From assembly GCF_014171475.1 (NCBI RefSeq), contig NZ_CP048817.1, positions 868,001-932,000 of the forward strand: a DNA stretch of 64,000 bases, given 5' to 3'. The notes under the pieces are model-generated. The model was not told the DNA's origin and made no database searches. It was given only the letters and a program-made list of their open reading frames with translations. Both the position numbers and the translations under genes were made by a program. Positions 43,733 through 52,615 of this stretch are shown here, piece by piece (position 1 is the first letter of the stretch; each line of letters opens with the position of its first letter). The DNA is from Sphingomonas sp. So64.6b (GTDB lineage: Bacteria > Pseudomonadota > Alphaproteobacteria > Sphingomonadales > Sphingomonadaceae).

Positions 43733-43963
43733 CCGGCGGCTGGCCATCCCTATCGGCGGGATCGGACGGTGTTTGAATCGCAACGCAGGGGTGGGAGCGA
43801 GAGGAGATATGGGACACCGGATGTGCAGTATCTTTGGTGCCGGACGATGGACGGTATCAAGCACGAGAATCTACAGAAAATATCCTATGTTCAATAGGTT
43901 GATTGCCCTTCTGCATTTCGCAGGGCTACTGGCCGAAATAGATATCGTGTCCCCACAACAGGC

Positions 43964-43980
43964 TTTGGTGATCATGCAAA
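43964..43980. promoter_or_regulatory. LysR-type dyad, distal copy
   Basis: TTTG-GTGATCATG-CAAA, same dyad as at 43716, 248 bases further from lysR. Paired distant sites are typical of LysR autoregulation. The intervening sequence of the 43678-44046 gap has no convincing gene; a 103-codon plus-strand frame there was not accepted. Confidence 0.45.
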
Positions 43981-44012
43981 CGGCCGGCTGATCGTTGTCG
44001 ATCGGCCGGCCG
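43981..44012 (-). terminator. Terminator-like hairpin downstream of the DLH-like gene
   Basis: Plus-strand CGGCCGGCTGATCG / CGATCGGCCGGCCG with loop TTGT and a single mismatch. On the minus strand, the stem lies about 35 bases past the stop of the gene ending at 44047 and is followed by TTTG, a weak T-run. Confidence 0.5.
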
Positions 44013-44046
44013 CTGGTATTGGCTGCAATGATGCTGCTGGAAAGTC

Positions 44047-44556
44047 TCAGGCCTGGGCGCCGATCACCCGGACATGGCCATTACCGTGCGCCATGCGCTT
44101 CAGGCCGGGAACGGCAGTCATCACATCGGCGAGCATCGCGCCGCGACCGGCAAGCGCAGCGACGCCACTGGTCGCCTTGAGATCGGGCACGATCGCGAGA
44201 TAACCATCAAGCGCATGGCGACGCGCTTCATTCTCGGTTTCGGCGTCGAGCGTGTCGCCCTTGGGCATGACCAGCACGACGTTGAGCTTGGTCTTACCGC
44301 GCGGCGAGGCAAAATAGCCGTCGATGATCTTGCCATTGGCAAGCGCATAACGGCCCTTGAAGATGCTGAGGCGACGATCGGTCGGGTCGATGGTCGCTGC
44401 CATTGCGGGCGCGGCCATGGCTGGTGCGCTGAGGCCGGCGACTGCCGAGGTCGCGATCGGCACTGCGGCTATTCCGCCGACTACGCTGCGGCGGTTAAGC
44501 GGCTTTGCAACGATGCTTTCAACCGGTGCTGCACCAAGATCAGTTTCGTTCGACAT
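44047..44556 (-). CDS. Truncated dienelactone-hydrolase-like protein with Tat signal
   Basis: A 169-residue protein with an N-terminal stretch, a twin-Arg motif (NRRSVVGGIAAVPIATSAVAG) and an A/P-rich linker. The rest resembles the N-terminal half of dienelactone hydrolases (GYFASPRGKTK, VVLVMPKGD, ALDGYLAIVPDLKA). It ends with VRVIGAQA, at the beta strand where DLH proteins have their nucleophile elbow (GxCxG), so no catalytic triad can form. It may be a non-catalytic descendant. It is downstream of virB11 but has its own upstream region with a strong dyad. Confidence 0.65.
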   Translation of the reverse strand: MSNETDLGAAPVESIVAKPLNRRSVVGGIAAVPIATSAVAGLSAPAMAAPAMAATIDPTDRRLSIFKGRYALANGKIIDGYFASPRGKTKLNVVLVMPKGDTLDAETENEARRHALDGYLAIVPDLKATSGVAALAGRGAMLADVMTAVPGLKRMAHGNGHVRVIGAQA

Positions 44557-44597
44557 GCTGGCCCCCAAAATGTCGCCACAACGGCATTATCGACAGC

Positions 44598-44621
44598 GTA
44601 ACGATACATTCGGATCGTTAC
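44598..44621. promoter_or_regulatory. Perfect 8-base dyad upstream of the DLH-like gene
   Basis: GTAACGAT-N8-ATCGTTAC, 42-65 bases before the ATG at 44556 and 37 bases after the end of virB11 (44658). No T-run follows, so an operator is more likely than a terminator. No cognate regulator is adjacent. Confidence 0.6.
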
Positions 44622-44657
44622 AACCATTTGCTCTACCCAATTGCTGCCCCGGCAATC

Positions 44658-45650
44658 CTATCGGGCGAGCATCACCTCGTCGATGTGGCGCCGGCCGCCG
44701 GAGCGGGCGAGTTGCACGAACACATCGACGGTGCTGCGGACATAATGATGCACATCCTCGCGGCCAAGCTGGGTGCCGGTTTGCAACACGAGCAGGGTGA
44801 TCTGTTCGATCGCGCGTTCGGTGCTGTCGGCATGGACCGTGGTCATCGATCCGGGATGCCCGGTATTGACCGCGCGCAGGAAGGTATAAGCCTCATTACC
44901 GCGCAACTCGCCGACTATGATGCGGTCGGGCCGCATGCGCAGCGACGCGGCGAGCAGGTCGTCGGCGGTCACCCTCGCTTCGCCGAGCTCACCGCGCGCG
45001 GCGAGCAGGCCGATCGCATTCTCGTGGCGCAGCTTCAATTCGGGTGTGTCTTCGATCAGGATCAGCCGCTCATCCTCGGGGATTTCGCGCAGCAGCGCGT
45101 TGAGGAAAGTGGTCTTGCCGGTCGATGTGCCGCCGGACACCAGGATATTCTTGCGCGATCGCACCGCCAGCGCGAGCATCGCGGCAATGTCGCCCGCGTC
45201 GAGCAGGGCCGCGAGCTTGATGTCGATCTCGCTGCGCGCCGACAGGTCGCCATGCCGCGTATCGGCGAATGCGCCGGCCGCGACATAATCGTCGAGCGTC
45301 AGGTCGGGTGAGACATGCTTGCGGATCGCCAGCGCCAGGCCAGACCGGGTCGCCGGCGGGATGACGATCTGCACCCGTGCACCGTCGGGCAGCGATGCGG
45401 AAAGCAGGGGGTGTTCGCGGCTGATCCCCTGGTTGGACAACGCCGCGATCTGCCGCGCGAGCCGCGCCAATGTCGCTTCGTCGAGGCCGGGAGCATCATG
45501 GCGCTCGATCGCGCCCGCCATGCTCTCGATCCACACTTCGCCCGGACGATTGACATAGATGTCGGTGATATCGGGACGGATCAGATATTCGGCGAGCGGC
45601 GCGAGATAGCTTTGCAGATAAAGCGGCCGATCGCTGGCAATGGCGCTCAT
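44658..45650 (-). CDS. virB11: Type IV secretion ATPase VirB11
   Basis: Hexameric traffic ATPase of the T4SS inner membrane. The 330 residues carry Walker A SGGTSTGKTTFLN near residue 170, the Asp box ILIEDTPEL, Walker B/His box VGELRGNEAYTFLRAVNTGHPGSMTTVHAD, and the N-terminal domain with DIYVNRPGEVWIE. Length is normal for VirB11. The start overlaps virB10 stop (ATGA). It is the last gene of the virB cluster. Confidence 0.95.
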   Translation of the reverse strand: MSAIASDRPLYLQSYLAPLAEYLIRPDITDIYVNRPGEVWIESMAGAIERHDAPGLDEATLARLARQIAALSNQGISREHPLLSASLPDGARVQIVIPPATRSGLALAIRKHVSPDLTLDDYVAAGAFADTRHGDLSARSEIDIKLAALLDAGDIAAMLALAVRSRKNILVSGGTSTGKTTFLNALLREIPEDERLILIEDTPELKLRHENAIGLLAARGELGEARVTADDLLAASLRMRPDRIIVGELRGNEAYTFLRAVNTGHPGSMTTVHADSTERAIEQITLLVLQTGTQLGREDVHHYVRSTVDVFVQLARSGGRRHIDEVMLAR

Positions 45651-46741
45651 CTGCGCCCCTCGACCCCAGTGAAATCGAGATCGCGCGCGACGAACACGCT
45701 GATCGCGGTGCCCTGGCGCACGCGCAGGGTCGGTTGGATCTGCGAGCCGTTGGTCAGCGGCGCGGCGCTGTTCTGCACTGCGCCGGGCAAAGCGACCACG
45801 ACCGCGGAGTTGTTGCCGCCGACGCGCGATGCGAGATTGACCCCGACATCCAGCGTCGATTGCAGGATCGCGGCGCCGAAACGCGCGAGGAAATGGCTGT
45901 TGACCTTGCCCTTGATACCTACCTGGCCGAGTGGGTCAGCGGCGGGTGAATTGAGCGCGATGGTCACGCCGTCGGGACGCACCAGCCGGGTCCACATGAC
46001 CAATGCCCGATTCTGCCCGGGCTGCAGGTCGGCCTTGTACTCGCCGATCAGGCGACTGCCGCGCTGGATCAATATCTTGCTGCCGTCGAAGCCGCGCACA
46101 TCATTCTGCACCAGCGCGCGGGCGAGGCCCGGCCGTGTCGAATCGAGAGCGGTTTCGAGCACCGCCGGGATCAGCGCGCCTTGCGGCACGGTGGTCGCAC
46201 GATTGCGCATATAGCCGGCGCGGACACTGGCACCACCAACTGCGCTTGCCGCGCTGGCGCCATCGGGTGCCGGGGCCGCTGCCTCGCCACTGCCGAGATC
46301 GACCACCAGCACGGGGTCCGCCGAGCTACGCGGTGCCGCTGGCGGTGTGGGGGGCGGCTGATATTGCGGCGGCATCTGCTGCATCGGCGGCGGCATATAG
46401 ATGATGCGCGGCTGCGGCACGGGCCGGTTTGGTGGCGGGGCGGGCGTCGGCGCGACCAAGGGCTGGCGCGCGGCGAGAACCACGTCGGGCGGGATATAGA
46501 GCGGCGCGGGCTGAACCGCTGCGCCACCCGACAAATCGGAGGCGCGTGCCTTGGTCGCGGGCGCGGTGAGCGCGCGGCGCCGGCCATCAAGGATCGTAAA
46601 CAGCAGCACCGCGGCGATCACGATGCCGGCGCCGATCACCCAGATCGGCAAGCCCGATGACGGCATCGCGACCACCGGGCGGATGTCAGCCTCACGCTGG
46701 CCGGCGATGCGGGGATCGCCACCGGGTGACCGGGTCGCCAT
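45647..46741 (-). CDS. virB10: T4SS core protein VirB10 (TrbI-like)
   Basis: Spans both membranes and forms the core complex with VirB9. A cytoplasmic N-terminus precedes one transmembrane helix (LPIWVIGAGIVIAAVLLFTI, about residues 30-50), a long Pro-rich linker (about 100-160), and the conserved C-terminal barrel: RPGLARALVQNDVRGFDGSKILI, RGSRLIGEY, and GIKGKVNSHFLARFG. 364 residues, slightly short. Its start codon overlaps the virB9 stop by one base (TAATG). Confidence 0.94.
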   Translation of the reverse strand: MATRSPGGDPRIAGQREADIRPVVAMPSSGLPIWVIGAGIVIAAVLLFTILDGRRRALTAPATKARASDLSGGAAVQPAPLYIPPDVVLAARQPLVAPTPAPPPNRPVPQPRIIYMPPPMQQMPPQYQPPPTPPAAPRSSADPVLVVDLGSGEAAAPAPDGASAASAVGGASVRAGYMRNRATTVPQGALIPAVLETALDSTRPGLARALVQNDVRGFDGSKILIQRGSRLIGEYKADLQPGQNRALVMWTRLVRPDGVTIALNSPAADPLGQVGIKGKVNSHFLARFGAAILQSTLDVGVNLASRVGGNNSAVVVALPGAVQNSAAPLTNGSQIQPTLRVRQGTAISVFVARDLDFTGVEGRR

Positions 46742-47427
46742 TAGTTCTTGGCCTTGATGCGTTCGGCGCGGGCGATCTTCTTGTCGAAGCGGAAGACCAG
46801 TTTTTGCTGCACACTGTCGATGACATAGATCCCGTCGCGCATCGCGCCGTCGACCAGCGTTTCGCGCTTCTTCGAATCAAGCGCGAACACGGCCGGCAAT
46901 GCGCCGTTGGTCGGCCAGGAAATGAAGGTCTTTTCGCCATCGTCATCGATCGCGCTTGGCCAGATGTCCTTCGCGCCGCTCAGCTTGTAGCGCCCGGGCT
47001 GTTTTTCGGCCGTGGTCGCGACGGTCGCGACGGCGGGCGTGGGGTAAGTGAAGCGCACGGTGAACGCCATGTCGGGCAGCGGGCCATAGAGCGGCAGTAG
47101 CTCGAAATTATAACTCCGCGCATCGGTCACCACCGTCATGTTGGTCGACACGCCGTTCTGCAATGCCTTGATGAACAGATGGTCGCCGCGCTTGTTCGGC
47201 GTGACCTGCCACGCACCGCTATCGCCGACTGCGACATTCTCGATCCGCTCGCCGGGGCCGAATTCGACGGTCAATTGATAACCGCTCGCGACTTGCAGCG
47301 AGACGACTTGCGCCGCGTCGTACGCGATTGTCTGGATTCGCGGGTCGCCGGGGCCCGGTACCGGGCGTGTCTGTGCCGTGGCCGCGATCGGGGCAGCGAG
47401 GAGTGACAGGGCGAGCAACAGCCTCAA
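46741..47427 (-). CDS. virB9: T4SS outer-membrane core protein VirB9 (TrbG)
   Basis: Periplasmic/outer-membrane component of the T4SS core. Signal peptide (RLLLALSLLAAPIAATA, cleavage before QTRP), then DPRIQTIAYDAAQVVSL typical of VirB9, NMTVVTDARSYNFEL in the middle, and the C-terminal GIYVIDSVQQKLVFRFD. At 228 residues it is somewhat shorter than many VirB9 proteins. It overlaps virB8 and virB10 at each end. Confidence 0.92.
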   Translation of the reverse strand: MRLLLALSLLAAPIAATAQTRPVPGPGDPRIQTIAYDAAQVVSLQVASGYQLTVEFGPGERIENVAVGDSGAWQVTPNKRGDHLFIKALQNGVSTNMTVVTDARSYNFELLPLYGPLPDMAFTVRFTYPTPAVATVATTAEKQPGRYKLSGAKDIWPSAIDDDGEKTFISWPTNGALPAVFALDSKKRETLVDGAMRDGIYVIDSVQQKLVFRFDKKIARAERIKAKN

Positions 47428-48254
47428 AGCGTGACCTCGATGCCGTCTGATCGCCGACGTGTGGGCTGCCGCTGGGGAACAGTATCGGGATAGCTTCGTA
47501 TGCCACTCGTCGGCGCTGACCCTTGCGGGATCACCACTGCCCCCGGCGGAACGACGACTACCGGATCGGCCGGCGCCAGCGCCTCGGCGTCGCGGCGATA
47601 GCGCAGCACCTGGAAGCCGAGCGGGTTCACGAAACGGTCTTCGCGCTGCATCGGCTCGCCTGAGAAGCGGTAGCGGATGATCGACACCCAGGCCTGGGGC
47701 GGCTTCGCCTGCCCGCCGGCATCGCGTCGTTGCGTTTCGAACCGGACCAATGCGGCATTGCCGCCAAGCGGGGAGATGCTTTTCACGCGAGTCGAGATGA
47801 CCGTCGATTTCGGCAAGCGGGCGAGCGGACTGTCGGGGTTCGAATATTGGACGCTCGATACATATTCCGATCGTGCCGGATCGGCCGACCAGAGCGACGT
47901 CTTGCGGTAATTGGATTGCAGTGCGTCGCTATCGAAGCTTTCACGCGCGATGACATATTGCACCAGAAACGACTGGGTCAACGCCTTGTCCGGCGCGATC
48001 GTCGCGGCGTCGAGTGGCTTCAGCGTCTCGACAAAGCCGGTATTGCGATCGACCAGCAGCGTATAAGGCACGACCGTTTTCAGCGGCATCAATATGATCA
48101 GCGCGATCGCCTCGAACAGGGCGATCACCACCGCCGCCGTCGCGACGATCCACGCCACCTTACGCGACGCGCGCAGCGCTTCCTGCTGGTCGTTGGCCCA
48201 GGTCTCTGCGGCCTGATAATAGCCTTCGCGCGGTATCTTCGTGGTCTTGTTCAT
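47424..48254 (-). CDS. virB8: T4SS inner-membrane protein VirB8
   Basis: Bitopic inner-membrane scaffold. A short cytoplasmic N-terminus, a helix (VAWIVATAAVVIALFEAIALIILMPL, residues 33-58), then the NTF2-like periplasmic domain with VPYTLLVDRNTGFVE and YVIARESFD, a pattern typical of VirB8. The C-terminal ~55 residues are Pro-rich and extend beyond the usual domain. Overlaps virB6 and virB9 genes by four bases each. Confidence 0.92.
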   Translation of the reverse strand: MNKTTKIPREGYYQAAETWANDQQEALRASRKVAWIVATAAVVIALFEAIALIILMPLKTVVPYTLLVDRNTGFVETLKPLDAATIAPDKALTQSFLVQYVIARESFDSDALQSNYRKTSLWSADPARSEYVSSVQYSNPDSPLARLPKSTVISTRVKSISPLGGNAALVRFETQRRDAGGQAKPPQAWVSIIRYRFSGEPMQREDRFVNPLGFQVLRYRRDAEALAPADPVVVVPPGAVVIPQGSAPTSGIRSYPDTVPQRQPTRRRSDGIEVTL

Positions 48255-49522
48255 CTGTTCCCGTCCCGCCGCGCGGCCCCGGCCGACACGCGCCCCCTGG
48301 TGCGGCGGCGATTGCTTTGACCGAGCGGCGTCGCCGCCGCCACCGGAATGTCACGCGATACCGCCTGGCTGCCGATCCGCGCGCCGATTTGCGTCACTGG
48401 CGGCGGCGGCGCGGCGGCGTCGCGCCGCTGGCTCGCGGCGACCGCATCGGCGATCGCGATTGCGCGCGAACGGGGTTCGTCGGCAACGGCCGATCGGCTT
48501 GGCGCGGGCAGCAAGGCCTGGCGCCGATCCTGACCGGACAGCGCATCGGCGAGGCGGGCAGGGGATAGCCGCCATGTATCGGGAATGCGGAAGCCATGCG
48601 CGACTTTCGCCACGGCGATCAGCGTGGCGATCAGCGTCAGCGCGAACACCAGAGTCATGACGAGCAATTCGACCGGTGCGGCCGGCGTCGCTATATCGGC
48701 GTAGCGCTGAGTCAGGACATTCGCCAGCCACGGCTCGATCAGCGCGAGTTCGACACCGAGGATGATCGCCGTCGACAGCGCACCGAGCGTCGCGCCGACC
48801 AGGCCGCGCACCCATCCCTCGAACAGCCCGCGTGTCGCATCGAACAGCAGGAACAAGGCGAACAGCGGCCCCAAAGCGAGCAACAGCCCGGCGACGAGGC
48901 GCACCGAGGCGAAGCCGGCGATCGCGCCGGTCAGGTAGAGCGTGCGCGCCTGGCCGAGCCGGTCATTATCCTTGGCGGGGTCCCAGCGCGGACGTTGCAG
49001 GCCGCGCTGCAGTCTTTGCTGCTCCTGCTGTTGTTGTTGCGGGGTGAGCGTCTGGGTCGGACCGGCGATCACGTCGGCATCGTCCGGCTTGCCCGTGCCG
49101 ATCGCGATCAAGGCCGCGATATTATTGTCGACGCCTTGCAACCGCGAGATCAGCCCGCCGCCGGAGCCCGGCAGACCCGCCGGCTGGCCGATATTGGCGG
49201 CGAGCTGCGCCGGGCCATGCATCGCGACATTATAGGCAAGCGTGCGGAACGCCGGCCAGCTTGTCGCCAGCACCAGCACCAGCCCGATCTTGACCACCGC
49301 CGCGACACCATCGCGCGCATCGGGTGTCTGGCCCAGGATCATGCGATAACCGAACAGCGCGATGAACAAGGTCAGCACGCCGCCGAGCATCAGCGAAACG
49401 CCTGATCCCGGCGTCGCCAGCGCCTGATATCCACCCTGGCCGATCGCTTGCGCCTGGCAATCGACATAGTTGAGCACGCCCGCGAGGAATGCGTCGCCGG
49501 AATAGATCGAAGGACATGCCAT
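48251..49522 (-). CDS. virB6: T4SS polytopic membrane protein VirB6 (TrbL-like)
   Basis: Polytopic inner-membrane channel component. The 423-residue protein begins MACPSIYSGDAFLAGVLNYVD, has six or more hydrophobic helices between residues 40 and 330 and a long Gln/Arg-rich cytosolic or periplasmic loop (QQQQQEQQRLQRGL, about residues 150-170). The C-terminal ~90 residues form a low-complexity, Ala/Pro/Arg-rich tail. The ATG overlaps the virB4 stop (ATGA). Confidence 0.88.
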   Translation of the reverse strand: MACPSIYSGDAFLAGVLNYVDCQAQAIGQGGYQALATPGSGVSLMLGGVLTLFIALFGYRMILGQTPDARDGVAAVVKIGLVLVLATSWPAFRTLAYNVAMHGPAQLAANIGQPAGLPGSGGGLISRLQGVDNNIAALIAIGTGKPDDADVIAGPTQTLTPQQQQQEQQRLQRGLQRPRWDPAKDNDRLGQARTLYLTGAIAGFASVRLVAGLLLALGPLFALFLLFDATRGLFEGWVRGLVGATLGALSTAIILGVELALIEPWLANVLTQRYADIATPAAPVELLVMTLVFALTLIATLIAVAKVAHGFRIPDTWRLSPARLADALSGQDRRQALLPAPSRSAVADEPRSRAIAIADAVAASQRRDAAAPPPPVTQIGARIGSQAVSRDIPVAAATPLGQSNRRRTRGRVSAGAARRDGNR

Positions 49523-51894
49523 CAGGCGCGCTCGAGCAATTTGGGAATCCAGTCGACCGGGTCGTCGCCGCTGGTCTCGCGGATCTCGTCGAGCAACCGC
49601 ACCGTGCGCTCGCGTCCCGACAGGATGGTCAACAGGTCGCGCTCGCCGGTCAGGTTGAGCCTTGCGACGACGCTGTCGGTGCCGTGCTTGACCAGGAAGC
49701 AATGCGCATCGTCGGGCAGCGTCCGCACAAGTTCATATTCGTGCGGGGTCAGCCCGAAGCCGTCGATATAATCCGCCGCCCGCGCCTTGGGATTGGTCAT
49801 GAAGATCTGCGTCGCGGCCTGTTCGATGATCGCGCTGGCGATCTTGCTTTCAAGCGCGTCCTGCGCGCTTTGCGTGGCGAAGCCGACAATGCCGTTGCGT
49901 TTGCGGATCGTCTTTTCCCAATCCTTGATGCGGCGCACGAACACGTCGTCGTCGAGCGCTTTCCACCCTTCGTCGACGACGATGATCGCCGCCGTGCCGT
50001 CGAGCCGTTCCTCGACGCGGTGGAACAGATACATCATTGCCGGCGTCCGCACGATCGGATCGTCGAGGATCGCGGTCATGTCGAAGCCGACCGCTTCCGC
50101 CGACAGATCGGTCAGGTCGCGCTCGTTGTCGAACAGCCAGGCACGTTCGCCGTCGCCCCACCATGGCCGCAGCCGTGCCCACATATCGGCAGCATGAGGG
50201 CGATGCCCGCCGCGGAACAGCTCGGCGAGATGGCGCAGGCGCCGATGCCCGATCGGTTGCGCGAAATTGGCGTCGATCGCGTCCTTGATCTTCGCCACAT
50301 CATCGATGTCCGCGCCGCCGACGAGCATCGCGACCCAGTCGATCAGGAATTGCCGGTTGGCCGGATTGTCGTCGATCTGCAGCGGATTGAGTCCCGACGC
50401 GGTGCCGGGACGCAGCAAGTCGTAACGCCCGCCGATCGCGCGGATGAACAGTTCCGCACCGCGATCCTTGTCGAAGAAGATGATCCGCGGCCGGAATTTC
50501 CGCGCCTGGGCAAGCAGGAAGTTAAGCACCACGGTCTTGCCCGAACCCGACGGGCCGATGACGGTGAAATTGCCCAGGTCGCCCTGGTGGAAGTTGAAAT
50601 GATAGGGGCCGGCCGCGGTCGTCTCGAGCAAGGTCACCGCATCGCCCCAATGATTGCCCTGCGCGCGCCCGAGCGGGAAATTATGGCTGCTGGCGAGGCC
50701 GGCGAAATTGCCCGTAGAGACCAGCCCACGTCGCGCGATATATTTGAAATTACCCGGAAATTGCGCCCAGAAAGCGGGTTCGAGCGCAATCTCCTCGCGC
50801 ACCGCGATGATGCCGAGATCGGCGAGCGATGCCTGCACTTCGGCGACGCCGTCATCGACCTCGCCCGGCGTGCTGCCGCGCACCGCGATGGTCATGTGAT
50901 GTTCGCCATAACCGGCGCGACCGGCGGCGACTTCGTCTTTCGCGGAGGACAATTCGGCGCGCAGGCTGACCGCTTCATCCTCCGCCGATTTCATGCGGCG
51001 CATCGCCAGGTTCATCTTGCCCAGCGCGGCGTTGCGATCGACGAAGCCGAACGACTGCGACACGGTCAGTTCGAATGGCAGGCGCAGCAATTCGTCGAAC
51101 ATGCCCGGCGCGGTCTGACCGGGGTAATCCTTGATCGATACCATGCCGACAAAAGCGCGCGGGGCATTGCCGGCGGGCGCCAGTTCGACCGTGTCCTGGC
51201 CGAAGCTGATCCGCCGATAAGGCAGGTAATCGCCGGCATCCTGCATCGGCAGCAGCACCGGGCGCATCTCGCCATTGTACAGCGAGGAGAGGAATTCGAG
51301 CGGTTCGGAACAGGGCCCTTGCGCGGTGTCGTAGACGCCAAGCAGACGCGGCGCATAGCTGCCGAGCTGCGCCAGCAGCGCGTCGCGTGCGGCATCGAGC
51401 TGGCGCAACTCATGGATCGATTCATCGTTCGCCGTCGTCACAGTGCGGCCGAGCAGGCCACGCACCCGGTCGGCAATGCCGACGCGGCCCTGCAATGGCC
51501 GGCGGATCAGCGTCAGGAACAGCTCATTGACGTATAACTGCTTGGCATCGAGCCGCGCGCGCCATGCCGCATCGAGTTGTTCGGAGAAGGCGTCGGGGAA
51601 TTCGGCAACCATGTCGGTGTCGACGCGGCGACGTACGACATGATGGTAAAGCGCGAAGCGCGACGAGCCGATCGCCTGCAGCATCGCGTCGCGCAGGCCC
51701 TTGCGGTAATTGATCTCGTCCGTGTCGGCAGTCTCGAACAACAGGCCGCGCAGATGGATCACCTGCATGAGCATCCCGTCGCGGGTCGCGATCGTGTGAT
51801 CGTCGACATGCCGCGCATAAGGGAGGTGATGGCCGGCCGGTTTCTCTCGTGCTGCCGCCTTCGGGTCCTGGCTCAGGGGCGGTAAGAGTTGCAT
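49522..51894 (-). CDS. virB4: T4SS ATPase VirB4
   Basis: Large cytoplasmic ATPase that energises T4SS assembly and transfer. The 790-residue protein has the N-terminal VirB4 domain, Walker A GPSGSGKTVVLN near residue 435, and Walker B IIVVDEGWKAL near residue 645, with FATQSAQD and YELVRTLPDDAHCFLVKHG in the C-terminal part. ATG at 51894 is chosen because the longer frame would overlap virB3 by more than 80 bases; the chosen start overlaps it by 22. Confidence 0.95.
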   Translation of the reverse strand: MQLLPPLSQDPKAAAREKPAGHHLPYARHVDDHTIATRDGMLMQVIHLRGLLFETADTDEINYRKGLRDAMLQAIGSSRFALYHHVVRRRVDTDMVAEFPDAFSEQLDAAWRARLDAKQLYVNELFLTLIRRPLQGRVGIADRVRGLLGRTVTTANDESIHELRQLDAARDALLAQLGSYAPRLLGVYDTAQGPCSEPLEFLSSLYNGEMRPVLLPMQDAGDYLPYRRISFGQDTVELAPAGNAPRAFVGMVSIKDYPGQTAPGMFDELLRLPFELTVSQSFGFVDRNAALGKMNLAMRRMKSAEDEAVSLRAELSSAKDEVAAGRAGYGEHHMTIAVRGSTPGEVDDGVAEVQASLADLGIIAVREEIALEPAFWAQFPGNFKYIARRGLVSTGNFAGLASSHNFPLGRAQGNHWGDAVTLLETTAAGPYHFNFHQGDLGNFTVIGPSGSGKTVVLNFLLAQARKFRPRIIFFDKDRGAELFIRAIGGRYDLLRPGTASGLNPLQIDDNPANRQFLIDWVAMLVGGADIDDVAKIKDAIDANFAQPIGHRRLRHLAELFRGGHRPHAADMWARLRPWWGDGERAWLFDNERDLTDLSAEAVGFDMTAILDDPIVRTPAMMYLFHRVEERLDGTAAIIVVDEGWKALDDDVFVRRIKDWEKTIRKRNGIVGFATQSAQDALESKIASAIIEQAATQIFMTNPKARAADYIDGFGLTPHEYELVRTLPDDAHCFLVKHGTDSVVARLNLTGERDLLTILSGRERTVRLLDEIRETSGDDPVDWIPKLLERA

Positions 51895-52157
51895 CGCCAG
51901 ATCGCATGGTTGCGGACGCGCGGGCAGCGCGACACGCGGGTCAGCCACAGGTCGAAGATGCGTGGTTCGCGCAGGCACAACAGCACACCTGCGACATGCA
52001 CGACGAGCGCCACCGCCAGTACCCAGATCGAATGGAAGATCAGGAACAATTCGGTCGCGACGACCGCATTGACCACAAAATAACTATAGGTGACGCCGGC
52101 GAACATCTGCGGCCGGGTGAGGGCGACGAACACCGTATCGCGCTCCAGCCCGGTCAT
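51873..52157 (-). CDS. virB3: T4SS protein VirB3
   Basis: Small inner-membrane protein of 94 residues, beginning MTGLERDTVFVALTRPQMFAG, the typical VirB3 start (xxVFVALTRPxMxxG), with two adjacent hydrophobic helices (YSYFVVNAVVATELFLIF and VLAVALVVHVAGVLLCL), ending EPRIFDLWLTRVSRC. Often fused to VirB4; here separate, with a 22-base overlap. Confidence 0.93.
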   Translation of the reverse strand: MTGLERDTVFVALTRPQMFAGVTYSYFVVNAVVATELFLIFHSIWVLAVALVVHVAGVLLCLREPRIFDLWLTRVSRCPRVRNHAIWRCNSYRP

Positions 52158-52159
52158 GC

Positions 52160-52486
52160 TCAGTTACCCAGGCCGGCGGTCGACTGAATGCCCGCGACGA
52201 TGCTCGCCGCGCCGAACAGGATGAAACAACCCAGGATCACCGTCGCGCCGTAACGCCAGTTGATCCGCCCGGTCAGCATCATGAACCCAACCACCGCGAC
52301 CGCGATCACCGCACAGACGGTGGCGACGGTACCGAGCAACGTGCCCTGCATCCATTGCACGGCGGACACGAGTACGCCGGAGCCGGCCGGATCGGCGAGC
52401 GAATCCTGCGCCATGGCGGCGCTCGATTGAACTGCGGCAGCGATGCTCGCCAGCCAGATTGACGCTGTTGAACGTTGAAACTTCAC
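52160..52486 (-). CDS. virB2: T4SS major pilin VirB2 (TrbC-like)
   Basis: A 108-residue prepilin. The long signal sequence (KFQRSTASIWLASIAAAVQSSAAMAQ) precedes two hydrophobic helices (VATVCAVIAVAVVGFMML and GATVILGCFILFGAASIVAGI) separated by a basic loop (TGRINWRY), the usual VirB2 hairpin. GTG at 52486 is favoured because a purine-rich GGGGTAATC precedes it; a longer frame to 52558 lacks any support. It is the first gene of the virB operon, and the intergenic sequence 52487-52615 presumably holds the operon promoter. Confidence 0.88.
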   Translation of the reverse strand: MKFQRSTASIWLASIAAAVQSSAAMAQDSLADPAGSGVLVSAVQWMQGTLLGTVATVCAVIAVAVVGFMMLTGRINWRYGATVILGCFILFGAASIVAGIQSTAGLGN

Positions 52487-52615
52487 GCGATTACCCCACC
52501 CGGTCTTTTCGTCACCAGAATCGATCCGGACATTGCGCGTTCGCCTGCCGCTTGCCAATCCCTGTTTAAATTTTGGCCCCGTTGACGATCTGGGTAGCGG
52601 TGCGATCGGTGCGGT

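Noticed and set aside
43680..43991. 103-codon plus-strand ORF in the lysR gap
   Set aside because: No ribosome-binding site or motif, and it spans both dyad repeats, so non-coding regulatory DNA is a better reading.
49489..51537. 682-codon plus-strand ORF
   Set aside because: Antisense shadow of virB4; long open frames are common opposite GC-rich genes.
44658..52486. Integrated conjugative element
   Set aside because: No relaxase, coupling protein, integrase or flanking direct repeats were seen around the virB genes.
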